Below are positions 12,037-21,500 of a stretch of 64,000 nt of DNA, in pieces. The position numbers and the translations under genes were made by a program. Source of the DNA: Serratia grimesii NBRC 13537 (GTDB taxonomy: Bacteria > Pseudomonadota > Gammaproteobacteria > Enterobacterales > Enterobacteriaceae); the NCBI RefSeq assembly GCF_001590905.1, contig NZ_BCTT01000003.1, forward strand, positions 124,001 through 188,000. Reading direction: 5' to 3'. Position 1 is the stretch's first letter; every line of letters begins with the position of its first letter. The notes under the pieces were generated by a model that saw only the letters and a program-made list of their open reading frames with translations, had not been told where the DNA came from and did not search any database.

Positions 12037-12978
12037 ATGCGTAAGCGATTTTTCAAAGGGCTGCTGCACGATCACCGCACCGCCTACCTGCTGCTGCTGC
12101 CGTTTATGCTGCTGTTCGCGGTGTTCAACGCGTTCCCGATCTTCTTTTCGGCTTTTCTGTCATTTCAGTCGTGGAACCCGGTCAAGGGCCTCAGTTCGAT
12201 GAAATTTGTCGGGCTGGATAACTTTTACTACGCCTTCACAGACGATGCCTTCTGGGTGTCACTGGTCAACACCATCAAAATTACGCTGGTGTCCGGCCTG
12301 TGCCAGCACCTGTTTGCGATTACCCTGGCTTACTCACTGCTGCATATCATCGTGCGCGGCAGACGCTTTTTGAAGGCGGCGATCTTCCTGCCCTACATCA
12401 CCTCTTCCGTTGCCGTCAGCCTGATTGTGTTCAACCTGTTTTCTCCGGTCGGCATGGTTAACGAAATGCTCAGCGGGCTGGCGACCAAATTGCACCTCAA
12501 CGCATTGGCCGCCGCGTTACCCATCAACTTCTTTGACAGCGACTGGATCCGCTTCACCATCGCCAATCAGGTGACCTGGAAGTTTACCGGCATCAATACG
12601 GTGATTTACATGACAGGCCTGGCATCAATCTCACCGGACCTGTATGAGGCCATTGAGCTAGACGGCGCAAACCGTTGGCAGAAATTCCGCTATATCGCGC
12701 TACCGCTACTGGCGCCCTTTATCTTCTTCGCCACGCTGATGACGCTGATTGGCAACATGCAATTGTTCAACGAACCGATGATCTTGACTCAGGGTACGGG
12801 TGGCGTTGACAACAGCGGTCTCACGGTGTCGATGTACGTGTATAAAACCGGCTGGTCCTATCTGGATATGGGTACCGCTTCGGCGATCTCCTGGATATTG
12901 TTCCTGTTGATTGCCGTGGTCAGTGCGCTGGTGTTCTGGGGCTTTGGCAAGCGCGGAGGATTAAAAAATGAACGCTAA
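12037..12978 (+). CDS. ABC importer permease (MalF/UgpA type)
   Basis: This 313-residue inner-membrane permease has about six transmembrane helices. The cytoplasmic EAA loop YEAIELDGANRWQKFRYIALP is at about residues 208-228 and contacts the ATPase. It follows the binding-protein gene by 60 bp and overlaps the next permease by 11 bases. It pairs with the gene at 12968 to form the channel. Confidence 0.9.
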   Translation: MRKRFFKGLLHDHRTAYLLLLPFMLLFAVFNAFPIFFSAFLSFQSWNPVKGLSSMKFVGLDNFYYAFTDDAFWVSLVNTIKITLVSGLCQHLFAITLAYSLLHIIVRGRRFLKAAIFLPYITSSVAVSLIVFNLFSPVGMVNEMLSGLATKLHLNALAAALPINFFDSDWIRFTIANQVTWKFTGINTVIYMTGLASISPDLYEAIELDGANRWQKFRYIALPLLAPFIFFATLMTLIGNMQLFNEPMILTQGTGGVDNSGLTVSMYVYKTGWSYLDMGTASAISWILFLLIAVVSALVFWGFGKRGGLKNER

Positions 12979-13801
12979 CGGCCGCCGTTTCGACACCGGA
13001 AAACTGGTGATTTACCTGTTGGTCTCCTTGTTCGCTTCGTTGTCGCTGTTCCCGTTCTATTGGTCTGCCTTGCTGGCAACGCAGGACACCCGCAGCATCA
13101 TGGGCATGTCGTTGCGTTTTGGCAGCCACTTGCTGGAAAACTACCGCGGGCTGGAACAACAGGTGCCCTTCACCCGCTCGCTACTTAATACCCTGTATGT
13201 CACCGCCATGGCGACGTTGACCAGCGTATTGGTTTCCGCTGCTGCGGGTTACGCTTTCAGCGTTTATCAGTTCAAGGGCAAAAAGGTGCTGTTCACCACC
13301 CTGATGCTGACCATGATGGTCCCCAGCGTGGTCAACCTGGTGCCCTACTTCTTCGTCATCAAAAGTGTTGGCCTGCTGGATCAGTTTGCCGCCGTTTGGC
13401 TACCTGCCGGGGTGAACATCTTCGGTATCTTCCTGGTACGCCAATACGTCAGCGCCTCATTACCCAGCGAAATCCTCGACAGTGCACGTATGGATGGCCT
13501 GAACGAACTGCAGATTTTCCTGCGCATCGGTCTGCCACTGATGCGCCCGGCGCTGCTGACGGTAGCGATCGTGGTGGTGGTCGATACCTGGAACAACTTT
13601 ATGCTGCCGTTGGTGGCATTACAGTCACCGGATAAACAAATTCTTCAGTTGGTACTGCGTAGCCTGAGCGGTGCCACCGCCACGCCGTGGAACCTGGTAA
13701 TGACCGGCAGCTTCCTGGCGATCGTGCCGCTGCTGATTGCCTTTATCTTCTCGTCCAAACAAATGATGGAGAGCCTCACGCGTGGGGCGGTCAAAGGGTA
13801 A
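12968..13801 (+). CDS. ABC importer permease (MalG/UgpE type)
   Basis: This 277-residue permease has an N-terminal helix and five further membrane segments. Its EAA loop is LDSARMDGLNELQIFLRIGLP at about residues 174-194. Such MalG-type subunits form the second half of the channel. The start overlaps the previous gene, and the stop is three bases before the aminopeptidase ATG, so this is tight operon packing. Confidence 0.9.
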   Translation: MNANGRRFDTGKLVIYLLVSLFASLSLFPFYWSALLATQDTRSIMGMSLRFGSHLLENYRGLEQQVPFTRSLLNTLYVTAMATLTSVLVSAAAGYAFSVYQFKGKKVLFTTLMLTMMVPSVVNLVPYFFVIKSVGLLDQFAAVWLPAGVNIFGIFLVRQYVSASLPSEILDSARMDGLNELQIFLRIGLPLMRPALLTVAIVVVVDTWNNFMLPLVALQSPDKQILQLVLRSLSGATATPWNLVMTGSFLAIVPLLIAFIFSSKQMMESLTRGAVKG

Positions 13802-13804
13802 CTT

Positions 13805-15214
13805 ATGCAATCAATCGATATTTACAGCGTTAACGGCGCGGCTGCGCAGCAGCAAGTCATCTTGTTTGCTGCCGCAGAAGATCAACTGCCTGCCGCACTG
13901 CAAAATGCCGGCCTGCAACGGGCTAGCATCGGCGTACTTTATCCACTGGGCGAAGGCCGATTTGGGCTCAACATCGGCCCCCTTCTGGCCCCTGCCGCGT
14001 TGCAGGATGCCGGTGCCGTTATCGCCGCGGGGCAAAAAGACTTTGGGCTGCAACAGTTGAGGCTGACCTTAGCCCCAGACCTGACGGCAGACGATGAGAC
14101 CTGGCGCTGGCTGTTGTTCGGCCTGCGTCTGGGTGCCTACCGCTACCAGCACCACACCAGCGTAACGCTGGCCGATCCAACGCTGCAACTGGGCAGCAAA
14201 GATGCAGCTACGCAAGCTTTGTGCGACTGGGCAAACCTGCATGCCGAAGGCGTGATCGCCGGTCGTGAGCTGATGAATAAACCCGCCAATATTCTCTATC
14301 CGGAAAGCTTTGTTGACGCAGTCGCGCAACTGCCATTCCGTCATCTACGCCAGGAAGTGTTAGGGGATGAACAAATGGCGGCGTTGGGCTTTGGCGGCCT
14401 GCTCGGGGTCGGTCAGGGCAGCGCCCGGGCATCGCAGTTGCTGATCCTCGATCACCATCCGGCCAACGCTCGTCACACCCTGGCGCTGGTCGGTAAAGGC
14501 GTCACCTTCGACAGCGGTGGTATCAGTATCAAAGGCGCGGCACGCATGAGCACCATGAAGTTTGATATGGGCGGAGCTGCCGCAGTGGTGGGCGCAATGC
14601 GTATCATCGACGCACTGCAATTGCCGATCCGCGTCATTGGCCTGTGCGGGCTGGTGGAAAACATGCCCTCTTCACGCGCCCAGCGCCCTGGCGACGTTGT
14701 GACCATGCACAACGGCAAGTCGGTGGAAATCATTTCGACTGACGCTGAAGGGCGTATGGTGTTGGCGGACGTCATCAGTTATACCCAGCAACGCTTCCAA
14801 CCGGATTACCTGTTGGATATTGCTACCCTGACCGGTGGTGCAGGCGTAGCGCTAGGCAAGGAATATGCCGCCATGATGGGCAACGACGATGACTTTCTGG
14901 CGCAGGTCACCCAAGCGGGCAAGGCTAGCGCAGAGCCGGTATGGCCAATGCCACACGGCGGCTGGTATCGCGGCGTGCTGAAGTCTGAATTTGCCGACTA
15001 CCGTCACGGCGGAGAGGATCCGCATGGTAGCCCGTGTGTGGCAGCAACCTTTATCAGTGAATTTGTGCAGCCTGGCCAACGCTGGGCACACCTGGACATC
15101 GCCGCCATGTCGACGGATATGCCGCACCGTAAGCTGTACGCCAACGGTGCCTCCTCATTCGGTGTGCTCTTGCTGGCACGCCTGAGTTCCCTGCTTGCCC
15201 AAACGGAGCGCTGA
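13805..15214 (+). CDS. M17 leucyl aminopeptidase family protein
   Basis: This 469-residue cytosolic two-metal aminopeptidase has all M17 signatures: VGKGVTFDSGGISIKG (metal Lys and Asp), MKFDMGGAAAVVGA (metal Asp) and STDAEGRMVLADV (metal Asp and Glu, with Ser instead of the usual Asn in NTDAEGR). The N-terminal domain is divergent from PepA. The gene sits inside an ABC importer operon between permease and ATPase, so it probably processes the imported compound, for example by trimming residues from an imported glycopeptide. The Asn-to-Ser change in the signature is a small oddity that should keep the metal ligands. Confidence 0.9.
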   Translation: MQSIDIYSVNGAAAQQQVILFAAAEDQLPAALQNAGLQRASIGVLYPLGEGRFGLNIGPLLAPAALQDAGAVIAAGQKDFGLQQLRLTLAPDLTADDETWRWLLFGLRLGAYRYQHHTSVTLADPTLQLGSKDAATQALCDWANLHAEGVIAGRELMNKPANILYPESFVDAVAQLPFRHLRQEVLGDEQMAALGFGGLLGVGQGSARASQLLILDHHPANARHTLALVGKGVTFDSGGISIKGAARMSTMKFDMGGAAAVVGAMRIIDALQLPIRVIGLCGLVENMPSSRAQRPGDVVTMHNGKSVEIISTDAEGRMVLADVISYTQQRFQPDYLLDIATLTGGAGVALGKEYAAMMGNDDDFLAQVTQAGKASAEPVWPMPHGGWYRGVLKSEFADYRHGGEDPHGSPCVAATFISEFVQPGQRWAHLDIAAMSTDMPHRKLYANGASSFGVLLLARLSSLLAQTER

Positions 15215-16347
15215 TGGCTTACGTAGAATTGGTTGATATCAACAAACGCTATGACAACGGCTATCAGGCCGCCAGTAACGTCAATTTGCAGGTGGAGAAA
15301 GGCGAGTTTGTGGTGCTGCTTGGCCCGTCAGGGTGCGGTAAATCGACCACTCTGCGGATGATAGCGGGGCTGGAAACCCTGTCTTCCGGTGAATTACTGA
15401 TCGACGGCGAACGCATGAACGAAGTGCTGCCCAAATACCGCGATATCGCCATGGTATTCCAGAGCTATGCGTTGTACCCGCACATGACGGTGTACGAAAA
15501 CATGGCGTTATCATTGAAAATTAAAGGAATGGCCAAAGCAGAGATTGCCAGCCAGATTGCCGCCGTCGCCGAAATGCTGCATCTGACCGAATTTCTGAAG
15601 GTTAAACCGGGCCAGCTTTCTGGCGGACAACGCCAGCGTGTGGCATTGGGGCGCGCCATCGTCCGGCGTCCCAAGGTGTTCCTGTTTGATGAACCGCTGT
15701 CCAACCTTGACGCCAAACTGCGTAATCGCATGCGCCAAGAGCTGTCGGCACTGCACAAGGCGATCGGTGCCACCATTATTTATGTCACTCATGACCAGGT
15801 CGAAGCCATGACCATGGCCGATAAAGTGGTGATCATGAATCAGGGCAAAGTACAGCAGATCGGCACACCGCTGGACCTTTATCATCGGCCGGTTAACCGT
15901 TTTGTCGCCGAATTTATCGGCTCACCACAGATGAATTTGTTCGATGTGCAGGTACAGGTTCAAGGTGCGCAGATTGTGCTGCAAGGTGATTCAGGATTAG
16001 TGCTACCACTGGCTACGGCCGATTTCCCGGCACTGACGACCCAGGCTGGTGCCTGGCTAACGCTGGGTTGCCGCCCGGAAGCCTGTAGTATCAGCGCACC
16101 ACAGGTGGAGCCGCACCTGCGCGGTACGCTGGTGTACAGTGAAAATTTGGGGGCAGAAAGCAATCTGTTTGTTCAGGGTGACAATGGCGCACAATACATC
16201 GTGAAACAACATGTTCAGCAGCACTATCCAAAGGGGTTGCCACTGGCAGTGACGCTGGATACCACCGCCCTACACTTTTTTGACCCGAAGACGGGTGAGC
16301 GTCTGGCGCCACACGGGGAAACAGTGTTGCCGACCGGCATTCTGTGA
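15214..16347 (+). CDS. ABC importer ATPase (UgpC/MsmX type)
   Basis: This 377-residue ATPase energises the importer. It has Walker A GPSGCGKST at about residue 37, signature LSGGQRQRVALGRA at about 135, Walker B VFLFDEPLSNLDAK and the H-loop THDQVEAM. The C-terminal part is a TOBE/OB regulatory domain as in MalK and UgpC. ATG overlaps the aminopeptidase stop (TGATG). Confidence 0.93.
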   Translation: MAYVELVDINKRYDNGYQAASNVNLQVEKGEFVVLLGPSGCGKSTTLRMIAGLETLSSGELLIDGERMNEVLPKYRDIAMVFQSYALYPHMTVYENMALSLKIKGMAKAEIASQIAAVAEMLHLTEFLKVKPGQLSGGQRQRVALGRAIVRRPKVFLFDEPLSNLDAKLRNRMRQELSALHKAIGATIIYVTHDQVEAMTMADKVVIMNQGKVQQIGTPLDLYHRPVNRFVAEFIGSPQMNLFDVQVQVQGAQIVLQGDSGLVLPLATADFPALTTQAGAWLTLGCRPEACSISAPQVEPHLRGTLVYSENLGAESNLFVQGDNGAQYIVKQHVQQHYPKGLPLAVTLDTTALHFFDPKTGERLAPHGETVLPTGIL

Positions 16348-16408
16348 GACCATATCGCCGCTGCACATCCTTACCGCAGCGCCCTGTTTCCCGTTGAGTA
16401 CTTGTACC

Positions 16409-17401
16409 ATGCCGATTAAAAAAGTCACGTCTCACGATGTCGCCCGCGTTGCCGGCGTTTCACGCACCGTGGTTTCCCGCGCCTTTTCCAATCAAGGGCG
16501 GGTCTCGCAAAAAAACCGTGAGCTGGTGATGCGTGTGGCCAGTCAGTTGGGCTATGCACCCGATGCTATTGCCCAAAGCCTGCACACCGGTAAAACCGGC
16601 TTTGTCGCCGTCGTGGTTAACCACTTTCATGACCTGTCTGATCTGGAGTTTTTCGATCGTTTGGTGGAGCAGTTGCAAAACAGCAACCGGCAGGCGGTGA
16701 TGATTCGGCTGGAAGGCATTGAAGATCCTGCCAGCTATCTCAAACAAACCATTTCTTATCATGTCGATTCTGCTGTGGTGTTCGCCGACAACATTAGCGC
16801 TCGCACAGCGAAGGATCTGTTCCGTATCGCTACACCGATTATGCTCAATGGGTTAGCCGGTGATGCCCTGTGCGATGCGCTCAACGCCGATGAGGCTCCC
16901 AGCCTGCAACAACTGGCAGCGCTAATGGCACAAAAAGGCCAACGACAGGTAGCGGTCCTTGGTGGGCGCAGCAGCGCCAAAGGCGAACAAGTGCGCCAGC
17001 AGACCTTTTTAACGCATGCGGCTGCACAGCAATTGCAGATCGTGGCGCAACTCAGCGGCGACTACAGCTATCAGAGTGGTTTCAAACTGGCGCCACAACT
17101 GCTGGCGGCACAACCGGCCCCACAGGCTATCTTCTGCACGGCCGATTCGATGGCGATGGGCGTGATGGATTATATTCGTTTACATACACCGCTGCGCATT
17201 CCACAGGACGTCGCGGTCTACGGCTTTGACGATATCCCGATGGCCGCCTGGCCGAGCTATCAACTGACTTCGGTGCGGCGGGATATCAGCGCGATGATCG
17301 CCGCCATTGTACAGCTGGTTGAATTACGCAGCAGCAGCCCGCAGGCTGCGCCGCAGCAGGTGACCATCCCCACCGAACTGGTGGTACGTGCCTCCTGTTA
17401 A
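16409..17401 (+). CDS. LacI-family transcriptional regulator of the locus
   Basis: This 330-residue repressor has an N-terminal HTH at residues 5-50 (TSHDVARVAGVSRTVVSRAF) with hinge helix, and a periplasmic-binding-like sensor domain. The sensor ends in a DDIPMAAWPSYQLTSVR block typical of the family. The family start MPIKKVTSHDVA fixes the ATG at 16409, even though the frame is open further upstream. It is the last gene of the importer operon, so it would be autoregulated through the operator at 10638. It probably also controls the facing glycosylasparaginase gene. The inducer is unknown. Confidence 0.9.
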   Translation: MPIKKVTSHDVARVAGVSRTVVSRAFSNQGRVSQKNRELVMRVASQLGYAPDAIAQSLHTGKTGFVAVVVNHFHDLSDLEFFDRLVEQLQNSNRQAVMIRLEGIEDPASYLKQTISYHVDSAVVFADNISARTAKDLFRIATPIMLNGLAGDALCDALNADEAPSLQQLAALMAQKGQRQVAVLGGRSSAKGEQVRQQTFLTHAAAQQLQIVAQLSGDYSYQSGFKLAPQLLAAQPAPQAIFCTADSMAMGVMDYIRLHTPLRIPQDVAVYGFDDIPMAAWPSYQLTSVRRDISAMIAAIVQLVELRSSSPQAAPQQVTIPTELVVRASC

Positions 17402-17409
17402 CTCCGCCC

Positions 17410-18336
17410 TCAGCGGGTCGTTATAATCTCGGCATGACGCAATTCTGGTGCCGCCATGCCGGTTTGCCACAGCCAGTATTGGATAGGACCAGGACAGTTC
17501 AGACTCACCACCTTGTGGTTGCCGTGTTTATCGACGGCATGGATCGTCACCCCTTCGGTATAACCGTCCTTCAGGTAGTTCAGATCTTCGATCGCTTCAT
17601 ATACCGCCTGATCCAGCGTCATCCCCATCTTCATGTACAGCACGACGGCGCGACTGGTGCCACAACGGATGGTCATTTCCCCGGTATGGGTGCAGGCACA
17701 AGCGCCGTAACGGCTGTCGGCATAAGAACCGCTACCAATGATTGGGCTATCACCCAACCGCCCTGGGTATTTCCACGCCCAACCAGAGGTCGAAGTAGCA
17801 GCGCTAAGTGTTCCACCGCCATCAAGCGCTAAAAATACCGTGGTATCGCGTACTCGCTCGGGATCAGTGGCATTATTCGACAACCCCGCCAGTGGAATAT
17901 TCGGCCAATCGCGTCGCTGCTCTGCGCTCATCGCCTGTTCCAGCTTCTCCCACCACACGCGTTTGGAATCAGCTATCAGGTTGTCGCCCGCCAACGCCCC
18001 TATTTCGGCCGCGAAACGTGCAGCTCCGGCCCCCACCAGAATTTCGTGGTTAAGATCTTCCATTACCCGGTACGCTACCTCCACCGGATGCAGGTAGCCT
18101 TGTAATGCTCCCACTGCGCCGGTGCGCAAGCTATCACCGTCCATTACCGAGGCGTCCAATTCCATCTCACCCAAGACATTGGGCCAGCCACCATAACCAA
18201 CGGTGCGCACGCTTGGATCCAGCTCCACCAGTTTGATGCCATCAACAATGGCGCGCAGGCCGTTGTGCCCCTGTTGCAGCCGTTCGGCCGACAGACCGAT
18301 GCCCGGATGTCCTTCAGAGTTTGCAATTACAATCAT
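17410..18336 (-). CDS. N4-(beta-N-acetylglucosaminyl)-L-asparaginase (glycosylasparaginase)
   Basis: This Ntn hydrolase releases aspartate and a glycosylamine from sugar-N-Asn. The 308-residue precursor should cleave itself between Asp164 and Thr165 (RVRDTTVFLA), making Thr165 the nucleophile. The Asp-Thr junction is the glycosylasparaginase type; isoaspartyl peptidases have Gly-Thr. The substrate-binding Arg193 and Asp196 lie in GRLGDSPIIGSGSYAD, and GWPNVLGEMELDASVMDG also matches human AGA. There is no signal peptide, so it acts in the cytoplasm. ATG at 18336 (MIVIANSEG) is chosen over 18381 by family alignment. It converges on the LacI gene with 8 bp between stops. Confidence 0.88.
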   Translation of the reverse strand: MIVIANSEGHPGIGLSAERLQQGHNGLRAIVDGIKLVELDPSVRTVGYGGWPNVLGEMELDASVMDGDSLRTGAVGALQGYLHPVEVAYRVMEDLNHEILVGAGAARFAAEIGALAGDNLIADSKRVWWEKLEQAMSAEQRRDWPNIPLAGLSNNATDPERVRDTTVFLALDGGGTLSAATSTSGWAWKYPGRLGDSPIIGSGSYADSRYGACACTHTGEMTIRCGTSRAVVLYMKMGMTLDQAVYEAIEDLNYLKDGYTEGVTIHAVDKHGNHKVVSLNCPGPIQYWLWQTGMAAPELRHAEIITTR

Positions 18337-18405
18337 AGGGTTATGTTTCCTGCACGGCGTTGACCGATAAAAGAGATGCACCGGGGCCTCCGGTGATTAC
18401 CGCCA

Positions 18406-18423
18406 ATGGAACACGTGTTCCAT
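18406..18423. promoter_or_regulatory. LacI-type operator, copy 2
   Basis: This is an exact second copy of the palindrome ATGGAACACGTGTTCCAT found at 10638. It lies about 70 bp upstream of the glycosylasparaginase start and about 10 bp downstream of its -10 element, the same geometry as copy 1. Confidence 0.8.
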
Positions 18424-18433
18424 CGATAATTAA

Positions 18434-18462
18434 AAAGTATCGTTGCCCTGCTGAAAAGTCAA
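18434..18462 (-). promoter_or_regulatory. promoter of the glycosylasparaginase gene
   Basis: On the minus strand TTGACT (18462-18457) and TACTTT (18439-18434) are separated by exactly 17 bp. Transcription would start close to the operator at 18423. Confidence 0.5.
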
Positions 18463-18579
18463 ACTCTGGCGGCGAAAAGCGTGGCGCAACACGTCTTTTC
18501 ACTGCGTGCTGTACGGCCAGCAAACACCAGCCGTTCGACTACACTGTGATCTCGACCGCAAAGCGCTTGAGGAGCCATG

Positions 18580-19554
18580 ATGTCTAAAAAAACTGTAGAT
18601 CCAACCCAACCGGCAGCACAGTACGATATCCGTACCTTTCTGGACGCGTTGAATGCCGGTGGCGGCAAGCCGATGGAAGAGATGAAACCAAAAGAAGCGC
18701 GTAAGGTGTTGGAGGGTGCACAACGCAGTGTCGACGTGCCGCTTCGCGAGGTCGAGATCAGTGAGAAAACTATTCATGTTGAGGGACAGGACATCCTGTT
18801 GCACATCGTGCGACCAGCCAAGGTCAAAGAAGCGCTACCGGTATTTATGTTCTTCCACGGTGGCGGATGGGTGCTGGGTGACTTCCCTACCCATGAACGG
18901 CTGGTACGGGATTTAGTCTACAGTTCTGGCGCGGTCGCGGTATTCGTCAACTATACTCCCTCGCCGGAAGCCCATTACCCGACCGCCATCAATCAGGCCT
19001 ATGCCGCCACCGAATGGGTGGCTGAATACGGCGAGAAAATCAACGTTGATGGCACGCGGTTGGCCGTGGTCGGCAACAGCGTTGGCGGCAATATGGCAGC
19101 GGTGGTCAGCTTGATGGCCAAAGAAAAAGGCACTCCGGCGCTGCGCACTCAGATCCTGCTGTGGCCAGTGACGCACGCCAGCTTTGATACCGACTCTTAT
19201 CACCAGTTTGCCGAAGGCCACTTCCTGACCCGCAACATGATGAAGTGGTTCTGGGACAACTACACCACCGATAAAGCGCAGCGTAAGGAGATTTACGCCT
19301 CACCGCTCAACGCTACGCTGGAACAGTTAAAAGGCCTGCCGCCAGCGCTGGTACAGACCGCTGAACTGGATGTTCTGCGTGATGAAGGTGAAGCCTATGC
19401 CCGACTGCTGAACGCTGCCGGGGTGGAAGTCACCTCCACCCGTTACAATGGCCTGATCCACGATTATGGCCTGCTGAACCCCATCGCCCATGTCCCAGCA
19501 GTGCATTCAGCTATCCATCAGGCCGGGCGAGCACTGAAGCATTATCTGGCCTAA
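18580..19554 (+). CDS. alpha/beta hydrolase of the HSL (esterase/lipase) family
   Basis: The 324-residue cytoplasmic hydrolase has the oxyanion-hole motif FFHGGGWVLGD at about residue 92 and the nucleophile elbow GNSVGGN, a variant of the family GDSAGG. The acid is in TAELDVLRDEGE and the His in NGLIHDYG near the C-terminus. The substrate is probably a small ester or amide; it cannot be named. ATG at 18580 is five bases after GAGGAG, and the ATG at 18577 is too close. It diverges from the glycosylasparaginase gene and could share its control region. Its stop is one base from that of the convergent peptide-transporter ATPase. Confidence 0.85.
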   Translation: MSKKTVDPTQPAAQYDIRTFLDALNAGGGKPMEEMKPKEARKVLEGAQRSVDVPLREVEISEKTIHVEGQDILLHIVRPAKVKEALPVFMFFHGGGWVLGDFPTHERLVRDLVYSSGAVAVFVNYTPSPEAHYPTAINQAYAATEWVAEYGEKINVDGTRLAVVGNSVGGNMAAVVSLMAKEKGTPALRTQILLWPVTHASFDTDSYHQFAEGHFLTRNMMKWFWDNYTTDKAQRKEIYASPLNATLEQLKGLPPALVQTAELDVLRDEGEAYARLLNAAGVEVTSTRYNGLIHDYGLLNPIAHVPAVHSAIHQAGRALKHYLA

Positions 19555-19555
19555 G

Positions 19556-20524
19556 TCACTCGGCATAATGGCAAGCCACCCGGTGCCCCGGTGCCACCGT
19601 ACGTAACGCCGGGGCCAATTCCCGGCATTGTGCGGTAGCCAGCGGGCAGCGAGTGTGAAAGCGACAACCGTGCGGCGGTTGTGCAGGGTTAGGCAGCTCC
19701 CCCTGGACCATCGCCTGCGGCTGCCGTGAAGGATCCAGACTGGGTACCGCCGCTAACAACGCCTGCGTATAAGGGTGCCGAGGCTGGCGAAACAGGCTAT
19801 CGCGATCGGCGCTCTCAACAATCTGACCAAGATACATCACCGCCACGTCCTGACATAGATGCTCCACCACTCCAAGATCGTGTGAAATAAACAGGAAGGT
19901 GACCCCTTGCTGCTCCTGGAGATCAGAAAACAGATTGATGATCTGCGCCTGGATCGAAACGTCAAGCGCCGAAATCGGCTCGTCGGCGACGATAAACTCC
20001 GGCTGCAAGATCAGCGCGCGCGCAATACCGATACGTTGACGCTGACCACCGGAGAACTCATGCGGAAAACGCCCATACTGTTGCGCCGATAATCCGCAGA
20101 TCTCCATCGTGTCGATCACCCGGTCACGCAATGCGCTTTTATGCACCAGCCCATGCTGCAACAGGGCTTCGCCAATCGCATCGCCAATACGCATCCTCGG
20201 GTTTAGCGAGCTGTAAGGGTCCTGAAACACCAACTGCATCTTCGGGCGCATGGCACGCAACTGGCGAGGACTGAGTTTATCCAGCGCCTCACCGTTGAAT
20301 AACACGTCACCGGCAGTTTTGTCATACAGACCCAGCAACGTGCGACCCACGGTGGTTTTCCCACTCCCTGACTCACCGACCAGGCCGAAAATAGTGCCTT
20401 TGCGAATACCAAAGCTGACATCATCCACCGCCCGCAGTTGTCCGGTTGTTTGTCCAAACACCCCTTCACGTAACGGAAAATGCTTCTTCAAACCTCTCAC
20501 TTCCACCAAAAAATCAGACGGCAT
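19556..20524 (-). CDS. peptide ABC importer ATPase (DppF/OppF type)
   Basis: This 322-residue ATPase has Walker A GLVGESGSGKTTVGRTLLGL, signature FSGGQRQRIGIARAL, Walker B FIVADEPISALD and the C-terminal oligopeptide-transporter extension with the Cys-rich GCRFHTRCPLATAQC iron-sulphur-like motif. ATG at 20524 ([11 protein letters not shown]) overlaps the preceding gene by 11 bases. The frame is open to 20641, but the extra N-terminus is unlike the family. It is the last gene of the SBP-permease-permease-ATPase-ATPase operon. Confidence 0.92.
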   Translation of the reverse strand: MPSDFLVEVRGLKKHFPLREGVFGQTTGQLRAVDDVSFGIRKGTIFGLVGESGSGKTTVGRTLLGLYDKTAGDVLFNGEALDKLSPRQLRAMRPKMQLVFQDPYSSLNPRMRIGDAIGEALLQHGLVHKSALRDRVIDTMEICGLSAQQYGRFPHEFSGGQRQRIGIARALILQPEFIVADEPISALDVSIQAQIINLFSDLQEQQGVTFLFISHDLGVVEHLCQDVAVMYLGQIVESADRDSLFRQPRHPYTQALLAAVPSLDPSRQPQAMVQGELPNPAQPPHGCRFHTRCPLATAQCRELAPALRTVAPGHRVACHYAE

Positions 20525-21500
20525 GGAAATGCGCTCCCGCGTTGATAAAGCAGGCGGACTGGCGCTGCAAAGTACCGTACAGAGGGGGAATGCCGTCACG
20601 GCAACGTGCACTGGCCTGAGTGCAACGATCGGCAAACGCACAGTGATCGGGCAGATTGGCCAGATCCGGCACCTGGCCGGGGATCGAGTACAATCTGCGC
20701 CGCCGCTGTCCAGCTACCGGTCGTGAAGCCATTAATCCTTGGGTATAGGGATGCTGTGGGTTAGCTAACACCTCACGCGTATCTCCCTGCTCGACAATCC
20801 GTCCGGCATACATCACCACCAGTCGATCGGCCATCTGGGTTATCACGCCAAGGTCATGGGTGATCAGCATCATCGCCATGTTATTTTTGCGGGTTTGCTC
20901 ACGCAGCAGCGCCAAAATTTGCGCCTGCACGGTGACATCCAACGCCGTGGTCGGCTCATCAGCAATCAACAAGGCTGGCCGACAACTGATAGCCATGGCG
21001 ATCATAACGCGCTGTAACATACCGCCAGAAAGCTGGTGCGGATAACGGGTCATCAACTGCTCCGCTCGCGCCAGCCCGACCTCAGTAATCAGTGCCGTCG
21101 CCTCGTGCCAGGCCGCCTTCGGCGAAGTACCATGGTGACGAATCAGCGGTTCCACCAACTGTTCGCCGATCGTCAGTACCGGGTTCAGTGCGCTCATCGG
21201 CTCCTGAAATATCATTGCCAGTCGGTTGCCACGCAAATCACTCATCTGTTGCGGACGTAGTTTGAGCAAGTTTTGCCCGTCGAAATGGATTTCACCGCCG
21301 TCTATCTGTGCCAGCGGCTGCGGTAACAACCCCATCAGCGCCATAGCAGTAACGCTTTTACCGCAACCGGACTCACCGACGATTCCCAGCGTCTGTCCTG
21401 CATGCAATTCAAAGCTCACTTGCTGTACCGCACGAACCCGCCCTTGCTCGCCATTGAAAGCCACCGACAGTTGATTAAATGCCACCAGTGGTCGGCTCAT
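20514..21500 (-). CDS. peptide ABC importer ATPase (DppD/OppD type)
   Basis: This 328-residue ATPase pairs with the DppF-like subunit. Walker [21 protein letters not shown] is at about residues 38-57, and the signature is [15 protein letters not shown]. Walker [13 protein letters not shown] follows. The C-terminal [14 protein letters not shown] motif is typical of Dpp/Opp ATPases. ATG overlaps the upstream permease stop (ATGA). Confidence 0.92.
   Translation of the reverse strand: MSRPLVAFNQLSVAFNGEQGRVRAVQQVSFELHAGQTLGIVGESGCGKSVTAMALMGLLPQPLAQIDGGEIHFDGQNLLKLRPQQMSDLRGNRLAMIFQEPMSALNPVLTIGEQLVEPLIRHHGTSPKAAWHEATALITEVGLARAEQLMTRYPHQLSGGMLQRVMIAMAISCRPALLIADEPTTALDVTVQAQILALLREQTRKNNMAMMLITHDLGVITQMADRLVVMYAGRIVEQGDTREVLANPQHPYTQGLMASRPVAGQRRRRLYSIPGQVPDLANLPDHCAFADRCTQASARCRDGIPPLYGTLQRQSACFINAGAHFHAV

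Noticed and set aside
17410-18336. Isoaspartyl peptidase IaaA as identity of the Ntn hydrolase
   Set aside because: The cleavage junction is Asp-Thr and the GWPNVLGEMELD and GRLGDSPI blocks match glycosylasparaginases better than the Gly-Thr IaaA family.
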